Below, one piece after another: positions 36,949-47,286 of a stretch of DNA of 64,000 bases. The position numbers were made by a program, and so were the translations under genes. How positions within the stretch are numbered: position 1 is the first letter of the stretch; every line of letters starts with the position of its first letter. The notes beneath the pieces were generated by a model that did not search any database, was not told the origin of the DNA, and saw only the letters and a list, made by a program, of their open reading frames with translations. Source of the stretch: Rhizobium sp. EC-SD404 (GTDB lineage: Bacteria > Pseudomonadota > Alphaproteobacteria > Rhizobiales > Rhizobiaceae); contig NZ_LR701459.1 in assembly GCF_902498825.1 (NCBI RefSeq), positions 3,416,564-3,480,563 on the forward strand. Direction: 5' to 3'.

Positions 36949-38337
36949 TCAGGATGCGGTCGCGCGGGCCCGAATGTCCGCGAAGGTCCAGTCCTTCAGC
37001 AACGTACCGTCCTGCCAGACGGGTTCCATGAGGTTCACGTCGCCGTTCAGATCCTTGAGCGGCACCGCTTCGGGCCGGCCGTTCTTCAGGATGACCGCCT
37101 GGCGGTAGCGCTTGGAGGCCTTGCCGGGGTCGGTCTTCGGGTCCTTGGCGATGCCGTGCCACTGGCCTTCGCTGTCCTGGCGCGAATTGGCCTTCATGGC
37201 GAAGCGCAGCGTATCGCGGTTGACCTTCTGCAGCAGGCCGCCGCCCATGCCGAAAGCGAGGTTTTCCGACGACCAGCCGCGATCCTCGAGCCCGGTGAGG
37301 AGCCGGCGGATCATATCGGGCGAGATACCGTCGCCCTGGATGACGCGCACCGCGGGATTAAGCACCTTGTAGCCCTTGGCGTTGACGGAATGGCCGAAGA
37401 TTTCGCCGAGCATTTCGATCGTGTCGATCGGTACGCGCGCCGCGTCGCCGGAATCAGGCCGCACCACCAGCGTGCCGCCGCTCGCCTCGACTTCGGCGCG
37501 GAGTTCGCCGCCCCAGATCTTCTTGACCGCGCGGTAGAGATCGTAGCTATCGGAGACGACGGCGACGAGCTTTCCCTTGCCGCCGAACTGCACGAGCATG
37601 TTGCGATAGGCATCCGTCTCGCGTTCCTCGCCCCAGCTCGTCATGGTCGAGTGTTCCGCCGCCGGGATCGAGAAGCCGGCCATCTTCTCGTGGTAGAAGC
37701 GGCGAGCATAGACGACACCGGCAACCGTGTCGGTGCCGAGGAAGCTGACGAGATGGGCCGCACCGCCGATGCCCGCCTGTTCGGCCGAGGTCGCGCCGCG
37801 CGCACCGAAATCGTGGAGGCGGAAAGGCAAAACCTCGTCCGGCGTCTCGCAGGTGCGCTCGAGCGACGCCTTGATCATGCCGCGCACCGAGTGGGACACG
37901 GTGGCGACGGTGGACGGATACCAGACGGCGCGCAGCAGCGCCGTTTCCAGGAATGTCGGCAGCCAGAAGAAGTCCGGATCGGTGTTGCGGATCTGGACGA
38001 GCGGCGTGCCGGCCGGCACGACCATCCCCTCGGGTAGCGCCTCGATCATCACCGGCATGGCGCCGCCATGGCGTTTGACAAGCAGTTCCCAGCCTTCGCG
38101 ATGGAATGGCAGACCGTGCGCCGTGACGATTTCGGCGGCCTCTTCCACGTCGTCCATGGTCACGCGGCGGGAGAGATAATCCTTCAGGTACATCTGCAGC
38201 CCGAAGAACAGCACATGGTCGTAAGCCCCTCCGGGCCGGGCCTCGATATAGGCCGAGATGGCGGCGGTTTGCGGCGGATACTGCGCGAAATGCGAGTATT
38301 TGTAGCTGTCGGTGTTGAGGATCGGGTTCATGCTCAT
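36949..38337 (-). CDS. Nicotinamide phosphoribosyltransferase-type enzyme (NadV/NAMPT-like)
   Basis: A 462-residue phosphoribosyltransferase of the NAMPT branch: ILNTDSYKYSHFAQYPP at the N-terminus, HDFGARGATSAEQAGIGG and HLVSFLGTDTVAG in the core. The aspartate in GTDTVAG corresponds to human Asp219, which favours nicotinamide over nicotinate. It would convert nicotinamide and PRPP to NMN, bypassing PncA/PncB. The start at 38337 is chosen by similarity to family N-termini; a frame extension into nth is rejected. It is co-directional with nth, 40 bases downstream of its stop. Confidence 0.87.
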   Translation of the reverse strand: MSMNPILNTDSYKYSHFAQYPPQTAAISAYIEARPGGAYDHVLFFGLQMYLKDYLSRRVTMDDVEEAAEIVTAHGLPFHREGWELLVKRHGGAMPVMIEALPEGMVVPAGTPLVQIRNTDPDFFWLPTFLETALLRAVWYPSTVATVSHSVRGMIKASLERTCETPDEVLPFRLHDFGARGATSAEQAGIGGAAHLVSFLGTDTVAGVVYARRFYHEKMAGFSIPAAEHSTMTSWGEERETDAYRNMLVQFGGKGKLVAVVSDSYDLYRAVKKIWGGELRAEVEASGGTLVVRPDSGDAARVPIDTIEMLGEIFGHSVNAKGYKVLNPAVRVIQGDGISPDMIRRLLTGLEDRGWSSENLAFGMGGGLLQKVNRDTLRFAMKANSRQDSEGQWHGIAKDPKTDPGKASKRYRQAVILKNGRPEAVPLKDLNGDVNLMEPVWQDGTLLKDWTFADIRARATAS

Positions 38338-38377
38338 CCGTCCGATGTATAGCGCCGCCAAAAAAATCTGATCGTCC

Positions 38378-39052
38378 TTAGCGCGGAACCACTTTCCCCG
38401 GCCACTGGCAAATGTCGGCAATCACGCATTCGGTGCAGCGCGGCGCGCGCGACGTGCAGACCCGCTTACCGAACTGGATGAGCCAGAAATGTCCATCCCG
38501 CATAGCCCATCCGGGAGCACACGCTTCGAGCTGCGCCGCCGTTTGCGCTTCCGTCTTGCCAAGCGCAAGGCCCGTGCGGTTGCAGACACGGTGCACATGG
38601 GTGTCGACAGCAATGACGTCCGCCCCGAAGGTGAAGCTCATGACGATGTCGGCGCATTTGCGCCCGATGCCCGGCAGCTTCAGGAGACCCTCGCGCGTGT
38701 TGGGAACGACGCCGTCGTGCTCGGCCAGAAGCACCTCGCAGAAGCGGCGGATGTTGCGCGCTTTCATGTTGTAAAGGCCTGCCGGGCGGATTGCGTCGAT
38801 CAACTCCTCTTCAGGCAAGCGCAGCACGGACTGCGGCGTGCGGGCCTTGGCGAACAGCGCCTTGGCGGCCGCTGCCGTGTTGCGATCGAGGCTCTGCGCG
38901 GACAGCATGCAGGAGATGCAGGAGCGGAACGCATCCGGCTGGCCCTTCGGCCCCTTGGCGTTTTTGGTGCGACCCGGCATCGCCTCGGACAGGCAGGAAA
39001 AGAGCGTTTCGATTTCTTCCGCGTCGAGCGGGCGTTCGGCGGCTGGCGTCAT
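38378..39052 (-). CDS. nth: Endonuclease III
   Basis: Bifunctional DNA glycosylase/AP lyase for oxidised pyrimidines. The 224 residues from the ATG at 39052 include the helix-hairpin-helix LKLPGIGRKCADIV with the catalytic lysine, the catalytic aspartate in AVDTHVHRVCNR, and the four iron-sulfur cysteines in CTSRAPRCTECVIADIC with the standard 6-2-5 spacing. The longer frame reading up to 39439 is not coding-like. It lies between the Ada-like gene and the NAMPT-like gene, all on the minus strand. Confidence 0.96.
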   Translation of the reverse strand: MTPAAERPLDAEEIETLFSCLSEAMPGRTKNAKGPKGQPDAFRSCISCMLSAQSLDRNTAAAAKALFAKARTPQSVLRLPEEELIDAIRPAGLYNMKARNIRRFCEVLLAEHDGVVPNTREGLLKLPGIGRKCADIVMSFTFGADVIAVDTHVHRVCNRTGLALGKTEAQTAAQLEACAPGWAMRDGHFWLIQFGKRVCTSRAPRCTECVIADICQWPGKVVPR

Positions 39053-39111
39053 GCCAGCGGATTTAGCGCACTTGGCAAATGCTGACAGTGTCTGGCTGGA
39101 TAGCCTGCCGA

Positions 39112-39990
39112 TCAGGCGGCGGCCTGGCCGGTCTCCCAGCCGAGCATCGCGCGCTTGCGCGTCAGGCCCCAGTGATAGCCAGTCAGATCGCCCGATTTTC
39201 CGAGCGCGCGATGGCACGGCACAACGAAGGAGATCGGGTTGCGCCCGACGGCCGCGCCGACAGCACGCGACGCGGTTGGCTGGCCGATATCGCGGGCGAT
39301 ATCGGAATAGGTGACGGCCTTGGCGAGCGGTATCGTCATCAGCGCCTGCCAGACGCGGATCTGGAAGTCCGAACCTATCAGCACGACATTCAGCGGCGCA
39401 TCCGCCGACCATCGCGAAGGATCGAAAATGCGGCTGCAATAGCGCGCGGTCTCGGCTGCATCCTCGACATAGGCCGCGCGGGGCCAGCGCGAGGCCATAT
39501 CCTCGAAGGCATCGCGGCGATCGCCCGGGTCGTCGAAGGCAAGGCCGGCCAAGCCTCGATCCGTAATCATCACCAGCGCGGTGCCGAATGGCGAGGGATG
39601 GTAGCCATAGCGGATCGTCAGCCCCTCGCCCTTCGCCTTCCAGACACCGGGCGACATCGCTTCATGGGTGACGAAAAGATCGTGCAGCCGTCCGGGCCCC
39701 GAATAGCCGACCTCGAAGCTCGCATCGAGCAGCGGCAGCCCCTCCCGACCGAGCAGGCGTTTGGCATGATCGAGCGTCACGGCCTGCAGGAAGGCTTTCG
39801 GCGAAAGCCCCGCCCAGCGGGTGAAGACCTTCTGCAATTGAGTCGGCGACTGGCCGAGCTCCGCGGCGATCGTCTCCAACGTCGGCTGGCTGCGATAGTC
39901 GTTGGAAATCAGTTCGATCACGCCGCGCACGGTGTCGTAATCCGTGCCCTGCGGCGTGATCTCCTTTTGCAGGCGGGCAGCAATCGTCAT
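39112..39990 (-). CDS. Ada-like AraC-HTH / O6-methylguanine-DNA methyltransferase fusion lacking the AdaA zinc domain
   Basis: A 292-residue protein. An AraC-type DNA-binding domain (about 20-110, with ETIAAELGQSPTQLQKVFTR) is joined to an Ogt domain (about 120-290) with the methyl-accepting cysteine in FVVPCHRALGKSGDLTGYHW. Ada of E. coli carries a further N-terminal Cys4-zinc domain that senses methylphosphotriesters; it is missing here. The start at 39990 has GGAG nine bases upstream; an in-frame GTG at 40005 is possible. Located next to nth, it forms a small DNA-repair group. Confidence 0.92.
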   Translation of the reverse strand: MTIAARLQKEITPQGTDYDTVRGVIELISNDYRSQPTLETIAAELGQSPTQLQKVFTRWAGLSPKAFLQAVTLDHAKRLLGREGLPLLDASFEVGYSGPGRLHDLFVTHEAMSPGVWKAKGEGLTIRYGYHPSPFGTALVMITDRGLAGLAFDDPGDRRDAFEDMASRWPRAAYVEDAAETARYCSRIFDPSRWSADAPLNVVLIGSDFQIRVWQALMTIPLAKAVTYSDIARDIGQPTASRAVGAAVGRNPISFVVPCHRALGKSGDLTGYHWGLTRKRAMLGWETGQAAA

Positions 39991-40063
39991 GGCTGACATC
40001 TCCACTTCATGGGGTGGATATCACCACGATGGCCGCTTGCCCGCCACCCGATTCATGCGGCCA

Positions 40064-42355
40064 TCAACTCGCGTTGAAGGCCGCGATAGCGGCGAGGTTG
40101 ACGAGGTCGGTGTCCTTGGCGCTCATCGAGGCGATCTGGACGGATTTGTCGAGGCCGACCAGAAGCGGGCCTATCACGGTCGAACCGCCCAGTTCCTGCA
40201 GCATCTTCGTCGAGATGGAAGCCGAGTGGAACGCCGGCATCACGAGCACGTTCGCCGTGCCGGAAAGCCGGCAGAACGGATATTGCTCCATGATCTTCGG
40301 GTTGAGCGCGACGTCGGCCGCCATTTCGCCATCATATTCGAAATCGACGCGTCGCTTGTCGAGGATGCGGACCGCTTCCTTGACGCGATCGGAGCGCTCG
40401 CCGGACGGATGGCCGAAGGTGGAATAGGCCAGCATCGCGACGCGGGGCTCGTAGCCCATGCGCCGTGCAAGCCGGGCTGCCTCTTCGGCGATATCGGCCA
40501 GTTCCTCCGACGTCGGCATGTCGATGACCGCCGTATCGGCCACCAGCACGGTGCGGCCGCGGCAAAGCGCGAGCGACGCGCCGATAACGCGGTGGCCGGG
40601 CTTCACGTCGATCACGCGACGCACGTCCTCGAGTGCCGTCGAATAATTGCGCGTCGTGCCCGTGACCATCGCATCCGCATCGCCGAGCGCGACCATGCAG
40701 GCGGCGAAATGGTTGCGGTCGTTGTTGATGAGGCGCTGGCAATCGCGCTGCAGGTATCCCTGCCGCTGAAGCCGGCCGTAGAGGTAATCCACATAGGCGT
40801 TCACGCGGTGCGATCGGCGGGCGTTGATGAGCTCGATGCCGGGGCGGTTGAGGTCGATGCCGGCCTTCTGCGCAGTTTCCTGCATCTGCTCGTCGCGGCC
40901 GAGAAGGATCGCGGTGCCGAGCTTCTGGTTCACATAGGAGACGGCGGCGCGCATGACCTGCTCTTCTTCGCCCTCGGCGAAGACGACGCGACGCGGGTGG
41001 CGCCGCACGCGCTCATAGATGCGCTGCAGGGTGGATGCGATCGGATCGCGGCGCGCCGACAACTCGTTGGCATAGGCCTCCATGTTGAGGATCGGCTTTT
41101 GGGCAACGCCGGAGTCCATCGCGGCCTTGGCGACAGCGAGCGGGATGGCGGAGATCAGGCGCGGATCGAACGGTACCGGGATGATGTACTGCGGGCCGAA
41201 ACGCGGCCTGTTGCCGGAATAGGCGGCAGCAACGTCGTCCGGCACGTCTTCCCGCGCAAGCGCTGCCAGCGCTTCGGCCGCCGCGATCTTCATCGCGTCG
41301 TTGATGGTGGATGCGCGCACGTCGAGCGCGCCGCGGAAGATATAGGGGAAGCCAAGCACGTTGTTGACCTGGTTGGGATAGTCCGAACGCCCTGTTGCCA
41401 TGATCGCATCGGTGCGGATGTCTGCGACTTCCTCGGGCGTGATTTCCGGATCCGGGTTCGCCATGGCGAAGATGATCGGATTGGGCGCCATGGAGCGGAT
41501 CATATCTTCCGTGAGCGCGCCTTTCACCGAGAGGCCGAACACCACGTCGGCGCCCTTAAGGGCATCGGCCAGCGTGCGGTCGTCGGTGACGATAGAATGC
41601 GCCGATTTCCACTGGTTCAGGCCTTCGGTGCGGTCCTTGTGGATGACGCCCTTGGTGTCGCAGAGCGTGACGTTGCCGGGCGTGAAACCCATGGCCTTGA
41701 TCAGTTCCACGCAGGCGATGGCGGCGGCACCCGCACCATTGACGACGAGCTTCGTCGTCTTCACGTCGCGGCCGGTGAGGTGCAGCGCGTTGATCAGACC
41801 GGCGGCGGCGATGATCGCCGTGCCGTGCTGGTCGTCATGGAAGACCGGGATATCCATCAGTTCGCGCAGGCGCTGCTCGATGATGAAGCAGTCGGGTGCC
41901 CGGATGTCTTCCAGGTTGATCCCGCCGAAGGAGGGTCCGAGATAGCGCACGCAGTTGATGAATTCGTCGACATTCTCGGTATCGACTTCGAGGTCGATAG
42001 AATCGACGTCGGCAAAGCGCTTGAAGAGCACCGCCTTGCCTTCCATGACGGGTTTGGAGGCCAGCGCGCCGAGATTGCCGAGGCCGAGAATGGCCGTGCC
42101 GTTTGAAATGACGGCGACCATGTTGCCGCGCGTCGTGTAGTCGAAGGCGCGGGAGGGATCTTCGGCAATCGCCTTCACCGGCACGGCGACACCCGGCGAA
42201 TAGGCGAGCGCGAGATCGCGCTGCGTCGCCATCGCCTTGGTCGGCGTCACCTCAAGCTTGCCAGGGCGTCCCCGCGCGTGAAAATCCAGCGCCTCCTGAT
42301 CGGATATGCTGGACGCCGAACGGCCAGCCTTGCGCGGCTTCATTTCCATGGGCAT
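40064..42355 (-). CDS. maeB: NADP-dependent malic enzyme with phosphotransacetylase-like domain
   Basis: Oxidative decarboxylation of malate to pyruvate. The 763 residues form the large MaeB/Tme type: malic N-domain ([20 protein letters not shown]), NAD(P)-binding domain ([20 protein letters not shown]) and a C-terminal phosphate-acetyltransferase-like domain from about 430 that lacks transacetylase activity in studied rhizobial enzymes but affects oligomerisation and acetyl-CoA control. It is divergent from mutS, as in Sinorhizobium. Both DME (NAD) and TME (NADP) share this layout, so the cofactor is a guess. Confidence 0.93.
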   Translation of the reverse strand: MPMEMKPRKAGRSASSISDQEALDFHARGRPGKLEVTPTKAMATQRDLALAYSPGVAVPVKAIAEDPSRAFDYTTRGNMVAVISNGTAILGLGNLGALASKPVMEGKAVLFKRFADVDSIDLEVDTENVDEFINCVRYLGPSFGGINLEDIRAPDCFIIEQRLRELMDIPVFHDDQHGTAIIAAAGLINALHLTGRDVKTTKLVVNGAGAAAIACVELIKAMGFTPGNVTLCDTKGVIHKDRTEGLNQWKSAHSIVTDDRTLADALKGADVVFGLSVKGALTEDMIRSMAPNPIIFAMANPDPEITPEEVADIRTDAIMATGRSDYPNQVNNVLGFPYIFRGALDVRASTINDAMKIAAAEALAALAREDVPDDVAAAYSGNRPRFGPQYIIPVPFDPRLISAIPLAVAKAAMDSGVAQKPILNMEAYANELSARRDPIASTLQRIYERVRRHPRRVVFAEGEEEQVMRAAVSYVNQKLGTAILLGRDEQMQETAQKAGIDLNRPGIELINARRSHRVNAYVDYLYGRLQRQGYLQRDCQRLINNDRNHFAACMVALGDADAMVTGTTRNYSTALEDVRRVIDVKPGHRVIGASLALCRGRTVLVADTAVIDMPTSEELADIAEEAARLARRMGYEPRVAMLAYSTFGHPSGERSDRVKEAVRILDKRRVDFEYDGEMAADVALNPKIMEQYPFCRLSGTANVLVMPAFHSASISTKMLQELGGSTVIGPLLVGLDKSVQIASMSAKDTDLVNLAAIAAFNAS

Positions 42356-42375
42356 GTTTCCTCATCATTTCGCGT

Positions 42376-42391
42376 CGCCGATTATTCGGCG
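42376..42391. repeat. Short perfect stem-loop between maeB and mutS
   Basis: CGCCGA and TCGGCG (six-base arms) surround a TTAT loop, in the divergent promoter region 20 bases before maeB. It may lie in the maeB leader. Role unknown. Confidence 0.35.
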
Positions 42392-42411
42392 CTTCTCGTC
42401 GCAGGCCGTTC

Positions 42412-42440
42412 TTGAGACGACTCTGAAACATCTTTATTCC
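42412..42440 (+). promoter_or_regulatory. Candidate vegetative promoter of mutS
   Basis: TTGAGA (42412-42417), a 17-base spacer and TATTCC (42435-42440) make a plausible housekeeping promoter about 97 bases before the mutS start. It was found by eye in the 181-base divergent region between maeB and mutS. Confidence 0.35.
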
Positions 42441-42536
42441 TGTGGAGCGGGCTCGTGCAAACGTGCTTTCCGCCCCCGGGTCCCGCACACTAGACATCCC
42501 AAGCGAAATCGCAATTCGACAGGACGGACAGACCGC

Positions 42537-45281
42537 GTGCTCATGAAGAACGCTTCGTCGACAGAGTTGACCGCCGAGCGCCTGATCTCGGCCGAAAGCC
42601 TGTCCTCGGCGACGCCGATGATGGCGCAATTCATCGAAATCAAAGCCGCCAATCCGGATTCGCTGCTGTTCTATCGGATGGGCGATTTCTACGAACTTTT
42701 TTTCGATGACGCGGTTTCGGCGGCGCGCGCGCTCGGCATCACGCTGACGAAGCGCGGCCAGCACATGGGCGAGGACATTCCCATGTGCGGCGTGCCCGTG
42801 CATGCGGCCGACGATTATCTGCAGAAGCTGATCGCGCTCGGGTTCCGCGTCGCCGTCTGCGAGCAGATCGAAGATCCGGCCGAGGCGAAGAAGCGTGGCG
42901 GCAAGTCGGTCGTCCAGCGGGGCGTCACCCGGCTCGTGACGCCGGGCACGCTGACCGAGGAGCGTCTGCTCGATCCCGCCCAACCCAACTATCTGATGAC
43001 GCTGACCCGGCTGAAATCGGCCGGCGAGCGCGGCTTCGCGATCGCTTGGATCGACATTTCGACCGGTGTCTTTCGTGTGGCGGAAACCGATCCCTCGCGG
43101 CTCGTCGCCGACATTCTGCGCATCGATCCGCGCGAAGTGCTGGTGCCAGACACGTTGTTTCACGATCCCGAGATGCGCGCGGCGATGGACATGCTCGGGC
43201 GCATCGTCATGCCGCAGCCTGCCGTGCTGTTCGACGGCGCAAGCGCCGAGGGGCGGGTGGCACGTTTCTTCGGGGTCGCGACGCTCTCGGGCTTCGGCAA
43301 TTTCTCCCGCGCCGAACTCTCCGCAGCGGCTGCGGCGATCGGCTATGTCGAGAAGACGCAGCTTGCCGAGCGACCGCCCCTCTCGCGCCCGCAGCGTGAT
43401 GAAGCGGGATCGACGCTCTTCATCGACCCTGCGACACGCGCCAATCTGGAACTGACGCGCACGCTTGCCGGCAGCCGCGACGGCTCGCTCCTGAAGGCGA
43501 TCGACCGAACCGTCACCGGTGGTGGCGCTCGTCTTCTCGCCGAGCGGCTGACCGCGCCGCTGACGGACCCGGACGCCATCGACTGTCGTCTCGATGCGAT
43601 CGCCTCGCTGATGGCGGAGCCGCGGCTTGCCGACGATCTCACCGACCTTCTCAAGCAAATGGCGGACATGCCGCGTGCGCTGTCGCGCATCGCACTCAAC
43701 CGAGGCGGACCGCGCGATCTCGGAAGCCTCCGCCAAGGCCTCACGACCGCGCGCGCCATCGGCCAGATGCTTGCCGAACATGATCTGCCCGAAGAACTCG
43801 CCGAGGCGCGCGATGCGCTTGGCCGCTTGCCGCTTTCCCTGATTGCCGAACTCGACGCGACACTCGACGACGAGTTGCCGCTGCTGAAGCGCGATGGCGG
43901 CTTCGTGCGTCCCGGTCGCGACGGCGAGCTCGACGAGATGCGGGCGCTGCGCGACGACACGCGCCGGGTCATCGCCTCGCTGCAGGCGCGCTACGGCGAA
44001 GAGACCGGCGTCAAGTCGCTGAAGATCCGGCACAACAACGTGCTCGGCTATTATATCGAAGTGACGGCCGGAAATGCCGGGCCGCTCACCAGCGAAGAAG
44101 GCCGGGAGCGCTTCATCCATCGCCAGAGCATGGCGAACGCCATGCGCTTCACGACGACCGAGCTTGCGGATTTGGAATCGCGGATCGCCAATGCGGCCGG
44201 CCGCGCAACCGCGATCGAGCTTGCGATCTTCGACAAGCTTGCGGCAGAGGTCGTTGCCGGTGCCGACCCTATCCGTGACGCAGCCCATGCCATTGCCGTC
44301 ATCGACGTGGCACGCGCGCTCGCGGCGCTTGCCGAAGAACAGGGCTATTGCCGCCCGATCGTCGATCGCTCGATGGATTTCGCCATTACCGCCGGCCGCC
44401 ACCCCGTGGTGGAGCAGGCGCTGAGGCGTCAGGCGAGCGACCCGTTCGTTGCCAATGATTGCGACCTGTCGCCGCCGGACGGGGCAAGCCATGGCGCGCT
44501 CTGGCTTCTGACCGGCCCGAACATGGGCGGCAAGTCGACCTTCCTGCGCCAGAACGCCCTCATTGCCGTCATGGCGCAGATGGGCGCCTTCGTGCCGGCC
44601 GGGGCTGCCCGCATCGGCGTGATCGACCGGCTCTTCAGCCGCGTCGGCGCCTCCGACGATTTGGCGCGCGGGCGCTCCACCTTCATGGTCGAGATGGTCG
44701 AGACCGCCGCGATCCTCAACCAAGCGAGCGAGCGTTCGCTGGTCATCTTGGATGAAATCGGCCGCGGTACCGCGACCTTCGATGGGCTGTCGATTGCCTG
44801 GGCGGCCGTCGAATATCTGCACGAAGCCAATCGCTGCCGCGGGCTTTTCGCCACGCATTATCACGAGCTGACGGCGCTTTCGGAGCGTCTCGCCCGGCTT
44901 TCCAATGCGACCATGCGGGTCAAGGAATGGCAGGGCGAGGTGATCTTCCTGCATTCGGTCGGCCAGGGAGCGGCGGATCGATCCTACGGCATTCAGGTGG
45001 CGCGTCTTGCCGGCCTGCCGGACAGCGTCGTTTCGAGGGCGCGCAACGTGCTCGCCCAGCTTGAAGAGAACGACCGCAAGAGCCCGGCCGCAAACCTAGT
45101 CGACGACCTGCCGCTCTTTGCCGCCTCCATGCGGCAGGCAAAATCTGAAGCTGGCGTCGCGCCTTCAGGTCTGGCGAGCCAACTCGCCGCGATCAACCCA
45201 GACGAGTTGAGCCCCCGGGAAGCACTCGAGGTACTCTACCGACTGAAGAGCCTCGCCGTGGACGGCCAAACCAAAGGCTGA
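42537..45281 (+). CDS. mutS: DNA mismatch repair protein MutS
   Basis: Recognises mismatches and recruits MutL. About 914 residues. The mismatch-binding domain has [20 protein letters not shown], then [12 protein letters not shown] with the stacking phenylalanine and glutamate (F-x-E). Walker A is GPNMGGKST, and [17 protein letters not shown] follows. The start is taken at the GTG 42537, nine bases after AGGACGG; the ATG at 42543 is the alternative. Unlike most Rhizobiales, the next gene is grpE rather than glnD. Confidence 0.97.
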   Translation: MLMKNASSTELTAERLISAESLSSATPMMAQFIEIKAANPDSLLFYRMGDFYELFFDDAVSAARALGITLTKRGQHMGEDIPMCGVPVHAADDYLQKLIALGFRVAVCEQIEDPAEAKKRGGKSVVQRGVTRLVTPGTLTEERLLDPAQPNYLMTLTRLKSAGERGFAIAWIDISTGVFRVAETDPSRLVADILRIDPREVLVPDTLFHDPEMRAAMDMLGRIVMPQPAVLFDGASAEGRVARFFGVATLSGFGNFSRAELSAAAAAIGYVEKTQLAERPPLSRPQRDEAGSTLFIDPATRANLELTRTLAGSRDGSLLKAIDRTVTGGGARLLAERLTAPLTDPDAIDCRLDAIASLMAEPRLADDLTDLLKQMADMPRALSRIALNRGGPRDLGSLRQGLTTARAIGQMLAEHDLPEELAEARDALGRLPLSLIAELDATLDDELPLLKRDGGFVRPGRDGELDEMRALRDDTRRVIASLQARYGEETGVKSLKIRHNNVLGYYIEVTAGNAGPLTSEEGRERFIHRQSMANAMRFTTTELADLESRIANAAGRATAIELAIFDKLAAEVVAGADPIRDAAHAIAVIDVARALAALAEEQGYCRPIVDRSMDFAITAGRHPVVEQALRRQASDPFVANDCDLSPPDGASHGALWLLTGPNMGGKSTFLRQNALIAVMAQMGAFVPAGAARIGVIDRLFSRVGASDDLARGRSTFMVEMVETAAILNQASERSLVILDEIGRGTATFDGLSIAWAAVEYLHEANRCRGLFATHYHELTALSERLARLSNATMRVKEWQGEVIFLHSVGQGAADRSYGIQVARLAGLPDSVVSRARNVLAQLEENDRKSPAANLVDDLPLFAASMRQAKSEAGVAPSGLASQLAAINPDELSPREALEVLYRLKSLAVDGQTKG

Positions 45282-45294
45282 AGCCTAAGACAAC

Positions 45295-45324
45295 CTTGAT
45301 TTTTGGCGCCCGAACGTCGATATG
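45295..45324 (+). promoter_or_regulatory. Weak heat-shock-like promoter before grpE
   Basis: CTTGAT (45295-45300), 16 bases, then TCGATATG (45317-45324). The spacing is the same as in the stronger hsp20 site, and the CTTG and ATAT cores are shared. It lies 107 bases upstream of grpE, just after the mutS stop. Confidence 0.3.
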
Positions 45325-45430
45325 CGGCCCAAGAGAATTCGCCGCCGTTACCGAAGTCGCTTGCCACGCGTTCCAGCGCCGGCAGCCGGGACGGTGCAAC
45401 TTCAGGCCGACAGGGATTGAAACGAGCGTC

Positions 45431-46132
45431 ATGACCGACGACACGAAGAAGACGACCGACTCCACGAAGCAGGACAGCGCCAACGAGGGCATGGAAGAAG
45501 CGGTGAAAGCTGCGGAATCCGCGTTCGATGAGCCCGATGATGGGTATGACGACGGCGCGCCGGATAATTCCGAAGCGATCGCCATCCTCGTCGACGGATT
45601 GAAGGCCGAGAATGCCGATCTCAAGGATCGCTATCTCCGCCTTGCCGCCGACATGGACAATCTGCGCCGCCGCACTGAACGCGACGTCAAGGATGCGCGC
45701 TCCTATTCGATCGCCAATTTCGCGCGCGACATGCTGGCCGTATCCGATAATCTGCGTCGTGCGCTCGATGCCATTCCCGCGGAATCCCGCGAAGCAGGCG
45801 ACGATGGTTTCAAGGCGCTCGTCGAAGGCGTCGAGATGACCGAGCGCGCCATGCTGTCGACGCTCGAACGCCATGGCGTCACGAAGCAGAAGCCGGAGGG
45901 TCAGCGCTTCGATCCGAATTTCCACCAGGCGATGTTCGAAATCCCGAACCCCGACGTGCCGAACAACACCGTCATGCAGGTCGTCCAGGATGGCTACGTG
46001 ATCGGCGAACGCGTTCTGCGCCCGGCCATGGTCGGCGTTGCCAAGGGCGGCCCGAAGCAGCCGGTGGAACCGAAGCCGGATGCCGGTGCGGAACCAGGCG
46101 CACCAAACGGCGAAGCCGAGCGGGACGCTTAA
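45431..46132 (+). CDS. grpE: Nucleotide exchange factor GrpE
   Basis: Releases ADP from DnaK. The 233 residues comprise an acidic unstructured N-terminus (about 1-60), a long coiled coil ([19 protein letters not shown]) and a beta domain ([40 protein letters not shown]). The C-terminal tail is proline- and glutamate-rich. The ATG at 45431 has no strong ribosome-binding site. It is normally next to hrcA in rhizobia; here hrcA is 10 kb away on the other strand. Confidence 0.96.
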   Translation: MTDDTKKTTDSTKQDSANEGMEEAVKAAESAFDEPDDGYDDGAPDNSEAIAILVDGLKAENADLKDRYLRLAADMDNLRRRTERDVKDARSYSIANFARDMLAVSDNLRRALDAIPAESREAGDDGFKALVEGVEMTERAMLSTLERHGVTKQKPEGQRFDPNFHQAMFEIPNPDVPNNTVMQVVQDGYVIGERVLRPAMVGVAKGGPKQPVEPKPDAGAEPGAPNGEAERDA

Positions 46133-46184
46133 AGCCTCAGATCTGCGTTTTTCCCACAATTGACGCGCCCGGGATCCGGGCCAT

Positions 46185-46211
46185 AAAAAGGCCGGCCAGT
46201 CCGGCCTTTTT
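46185..46211 (+). terminator. Intrinsic terminator after grpE
   Basis: AAAAAGGCCGG (46185-46195) and CCGGCCTTTTT (46201-46211) form a perfect 11-base stem with a 5-base loop and an A/T-rich base, so it can work in both directions. It lies 52 bases after the grpE stop and just before the TRIC-family gene. Confidence 0.85.
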
Positions 46212-46232
46212 CACGTTTTCAGGATCGCTCTC

Positions 46233-46865
46233 ATGCCGATCATCGACCTGCTCGACTATGCCGGGGTCGCGGTCTTTGCGGCAACCGGCGCACTTGCCGC
46301 CTCGCGCAAGCAGCTCGATATCATCGGCTTCATCTTCCTGGCGGCCGTGACCGGCATCGGTGGCGGCACGCTGCGCGATCTCATCCTCGACGTGCCGGTG
46401 CTTTGGGTCGCCGATCCCGCCTATATCCTCGTCTGCGCGCTCGTTGCCGTCGCCGTCTTCTTCACGGCCCACCTCGTGGAGTCGCGCTACAAGCTCCTGC
46501 TTTGGCTCGACGCCGTCGGGCTGGCCGCCTATTGCGTCATGGGCGCCGCCAAGGGCTATGCCGTCACAGGCTCGACGACCGTGGCGATCGTCATGGGCGT
46601 GCTCACCTCGACCTTCGGCGGCATCCTGCGCGACATGCTCGCCGGCGAGCCTTCCGTCCTCATGCGCCCGGAAATCTACGTCACCGCCGCCCTCTCGGGC
46701 GCCGCCACCTATACGTTTCTGACTGCAGCAGGCCTGCCGGTGATCGTCGCGACGCTCGCAGGCGTCGGCGTCGCCTTCATCGTCCGCGGCGGCGCACTGC
46801 GCCACGGCTGGACCTTCAAACCCTACCGCGCCCGCCCGGGACGCGCACCGGAAGATATCATGTGA
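46233..46865 (+). CDS. TRIC-type cation channel family protein (YadS/UPF0126)
   Basis: A 210-residue membrane protein with about seven helices in two repeats, each carrying the family glycine motif: GIGGGTLRDLI in the first and TFGGILRDMLAGEPSV in the second. Prokaryotic TRIC homologues form trimeric potassium or monovalent cation channels. It follows the grpE terminator, so it is probably transcribed separately, and its end overlaps the end of vapC by eight bases. Confidence 0.9.
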   Translation: MPIIDLLDYAGVAVFAATGALAASRKQLDIIGFIFLAAVTGIGGGTLRDLILDVPVLWVADPAYILVCALVAVAVFFTAHLVESRYKLLLWLDAVGLAAYCVMGAAKGYAVTGSTTVAIVMGVLTSTFGGILRDMLAGEPSVLMRPEIYVTAALSGAATYTFLTAAGLPVIVATLAGVGVAFIVRGGALRHGWTFKPYRARPGRAPEDIM

Positions 46866-47286
46866 CCACGCCGCCGAGATCGGTGTGCGTGAAGTCATCG
46901 CCCTTGTAGAGGAGTGGTACATTCTTCGCCTTGGCGCAGGCATAGGCGAAGCAATCGCCGTAATTCAGTCGCGCCGGATGGCCAACGAGCTTTCCGTAGC
47001 GCTGCTGCGCCGTGATCGCTTTGGCTCCGATCTCACTGCTGATTGCCAATTCGTCGGTCTCGATCTCGGCGAGGAATGCGTCCAGAGCTCTCGTCGCGGC
47101 ATCGATTGCCGGCGCTGAAATCTGCGCGTCCGTGCCGTGCGCTCGCGCGAGCGCCATGACCACTTCGTATCGGACGAGCGGCGAAAGCAGGATCGGCGAA
47201 AGCGTTGCGGCGATCTTGTCGATGAACTGGTCTGCCTCCGGTTCTTCAAGCAGGATCGCCACGATCGCCGACGCATCGAGGAACAT
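46858..47286 (-). CDS. VapC-type PIN-domain ribonuclease toxin
   Basis: A 142-residue PIN-domain protein whose acidic metal-binding residues can be placed at Asp4 (MFLDASAIVA), Glu41 (RYEVVMAL), Asp111 (NYGDCFAYA) and Asp130/131 (LYKGDDF). Family members cut specific tRNAs or rRNA and are silenced by the VapB antitoxin. It starts at the last base of the antitoxin gene stop, so the two are coupled. All catalytic residues are present, so it should be active if expressed. Confidence 0.9.
   Translation of the reverse strand: MFLDASAIVAILLEEPEADQFIDKIAATLSPILLSPLVRYEVVMALARAHGTDAQISAPAIDAATRALDAFLAEIETDELAISSEIGAKAITAQQRYGKLVGHPARLNYGDCFAYACAKAKNVPLLYKGDDFTHTDLGGVVT

Noticed and set aside
39944..42106. 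A 720-codon plus-strand frame opposite maeB
   Set aside because: It is the antisense shadow of a well-recognised malic enzyme and shows no family motif.
42252..44954. A 900-codon minus-strand frame opposite mutS
   Set aside because: It is the antisense shadow of mutS, of low complexity, with no ribosome-binding site or domain.
45282..45430. CIRCE operator near grpE, and likewise near hrcA (57141-57220)
   Set aside because: No TTAGCACTC with an inverted copy nine bases away was found in either region.
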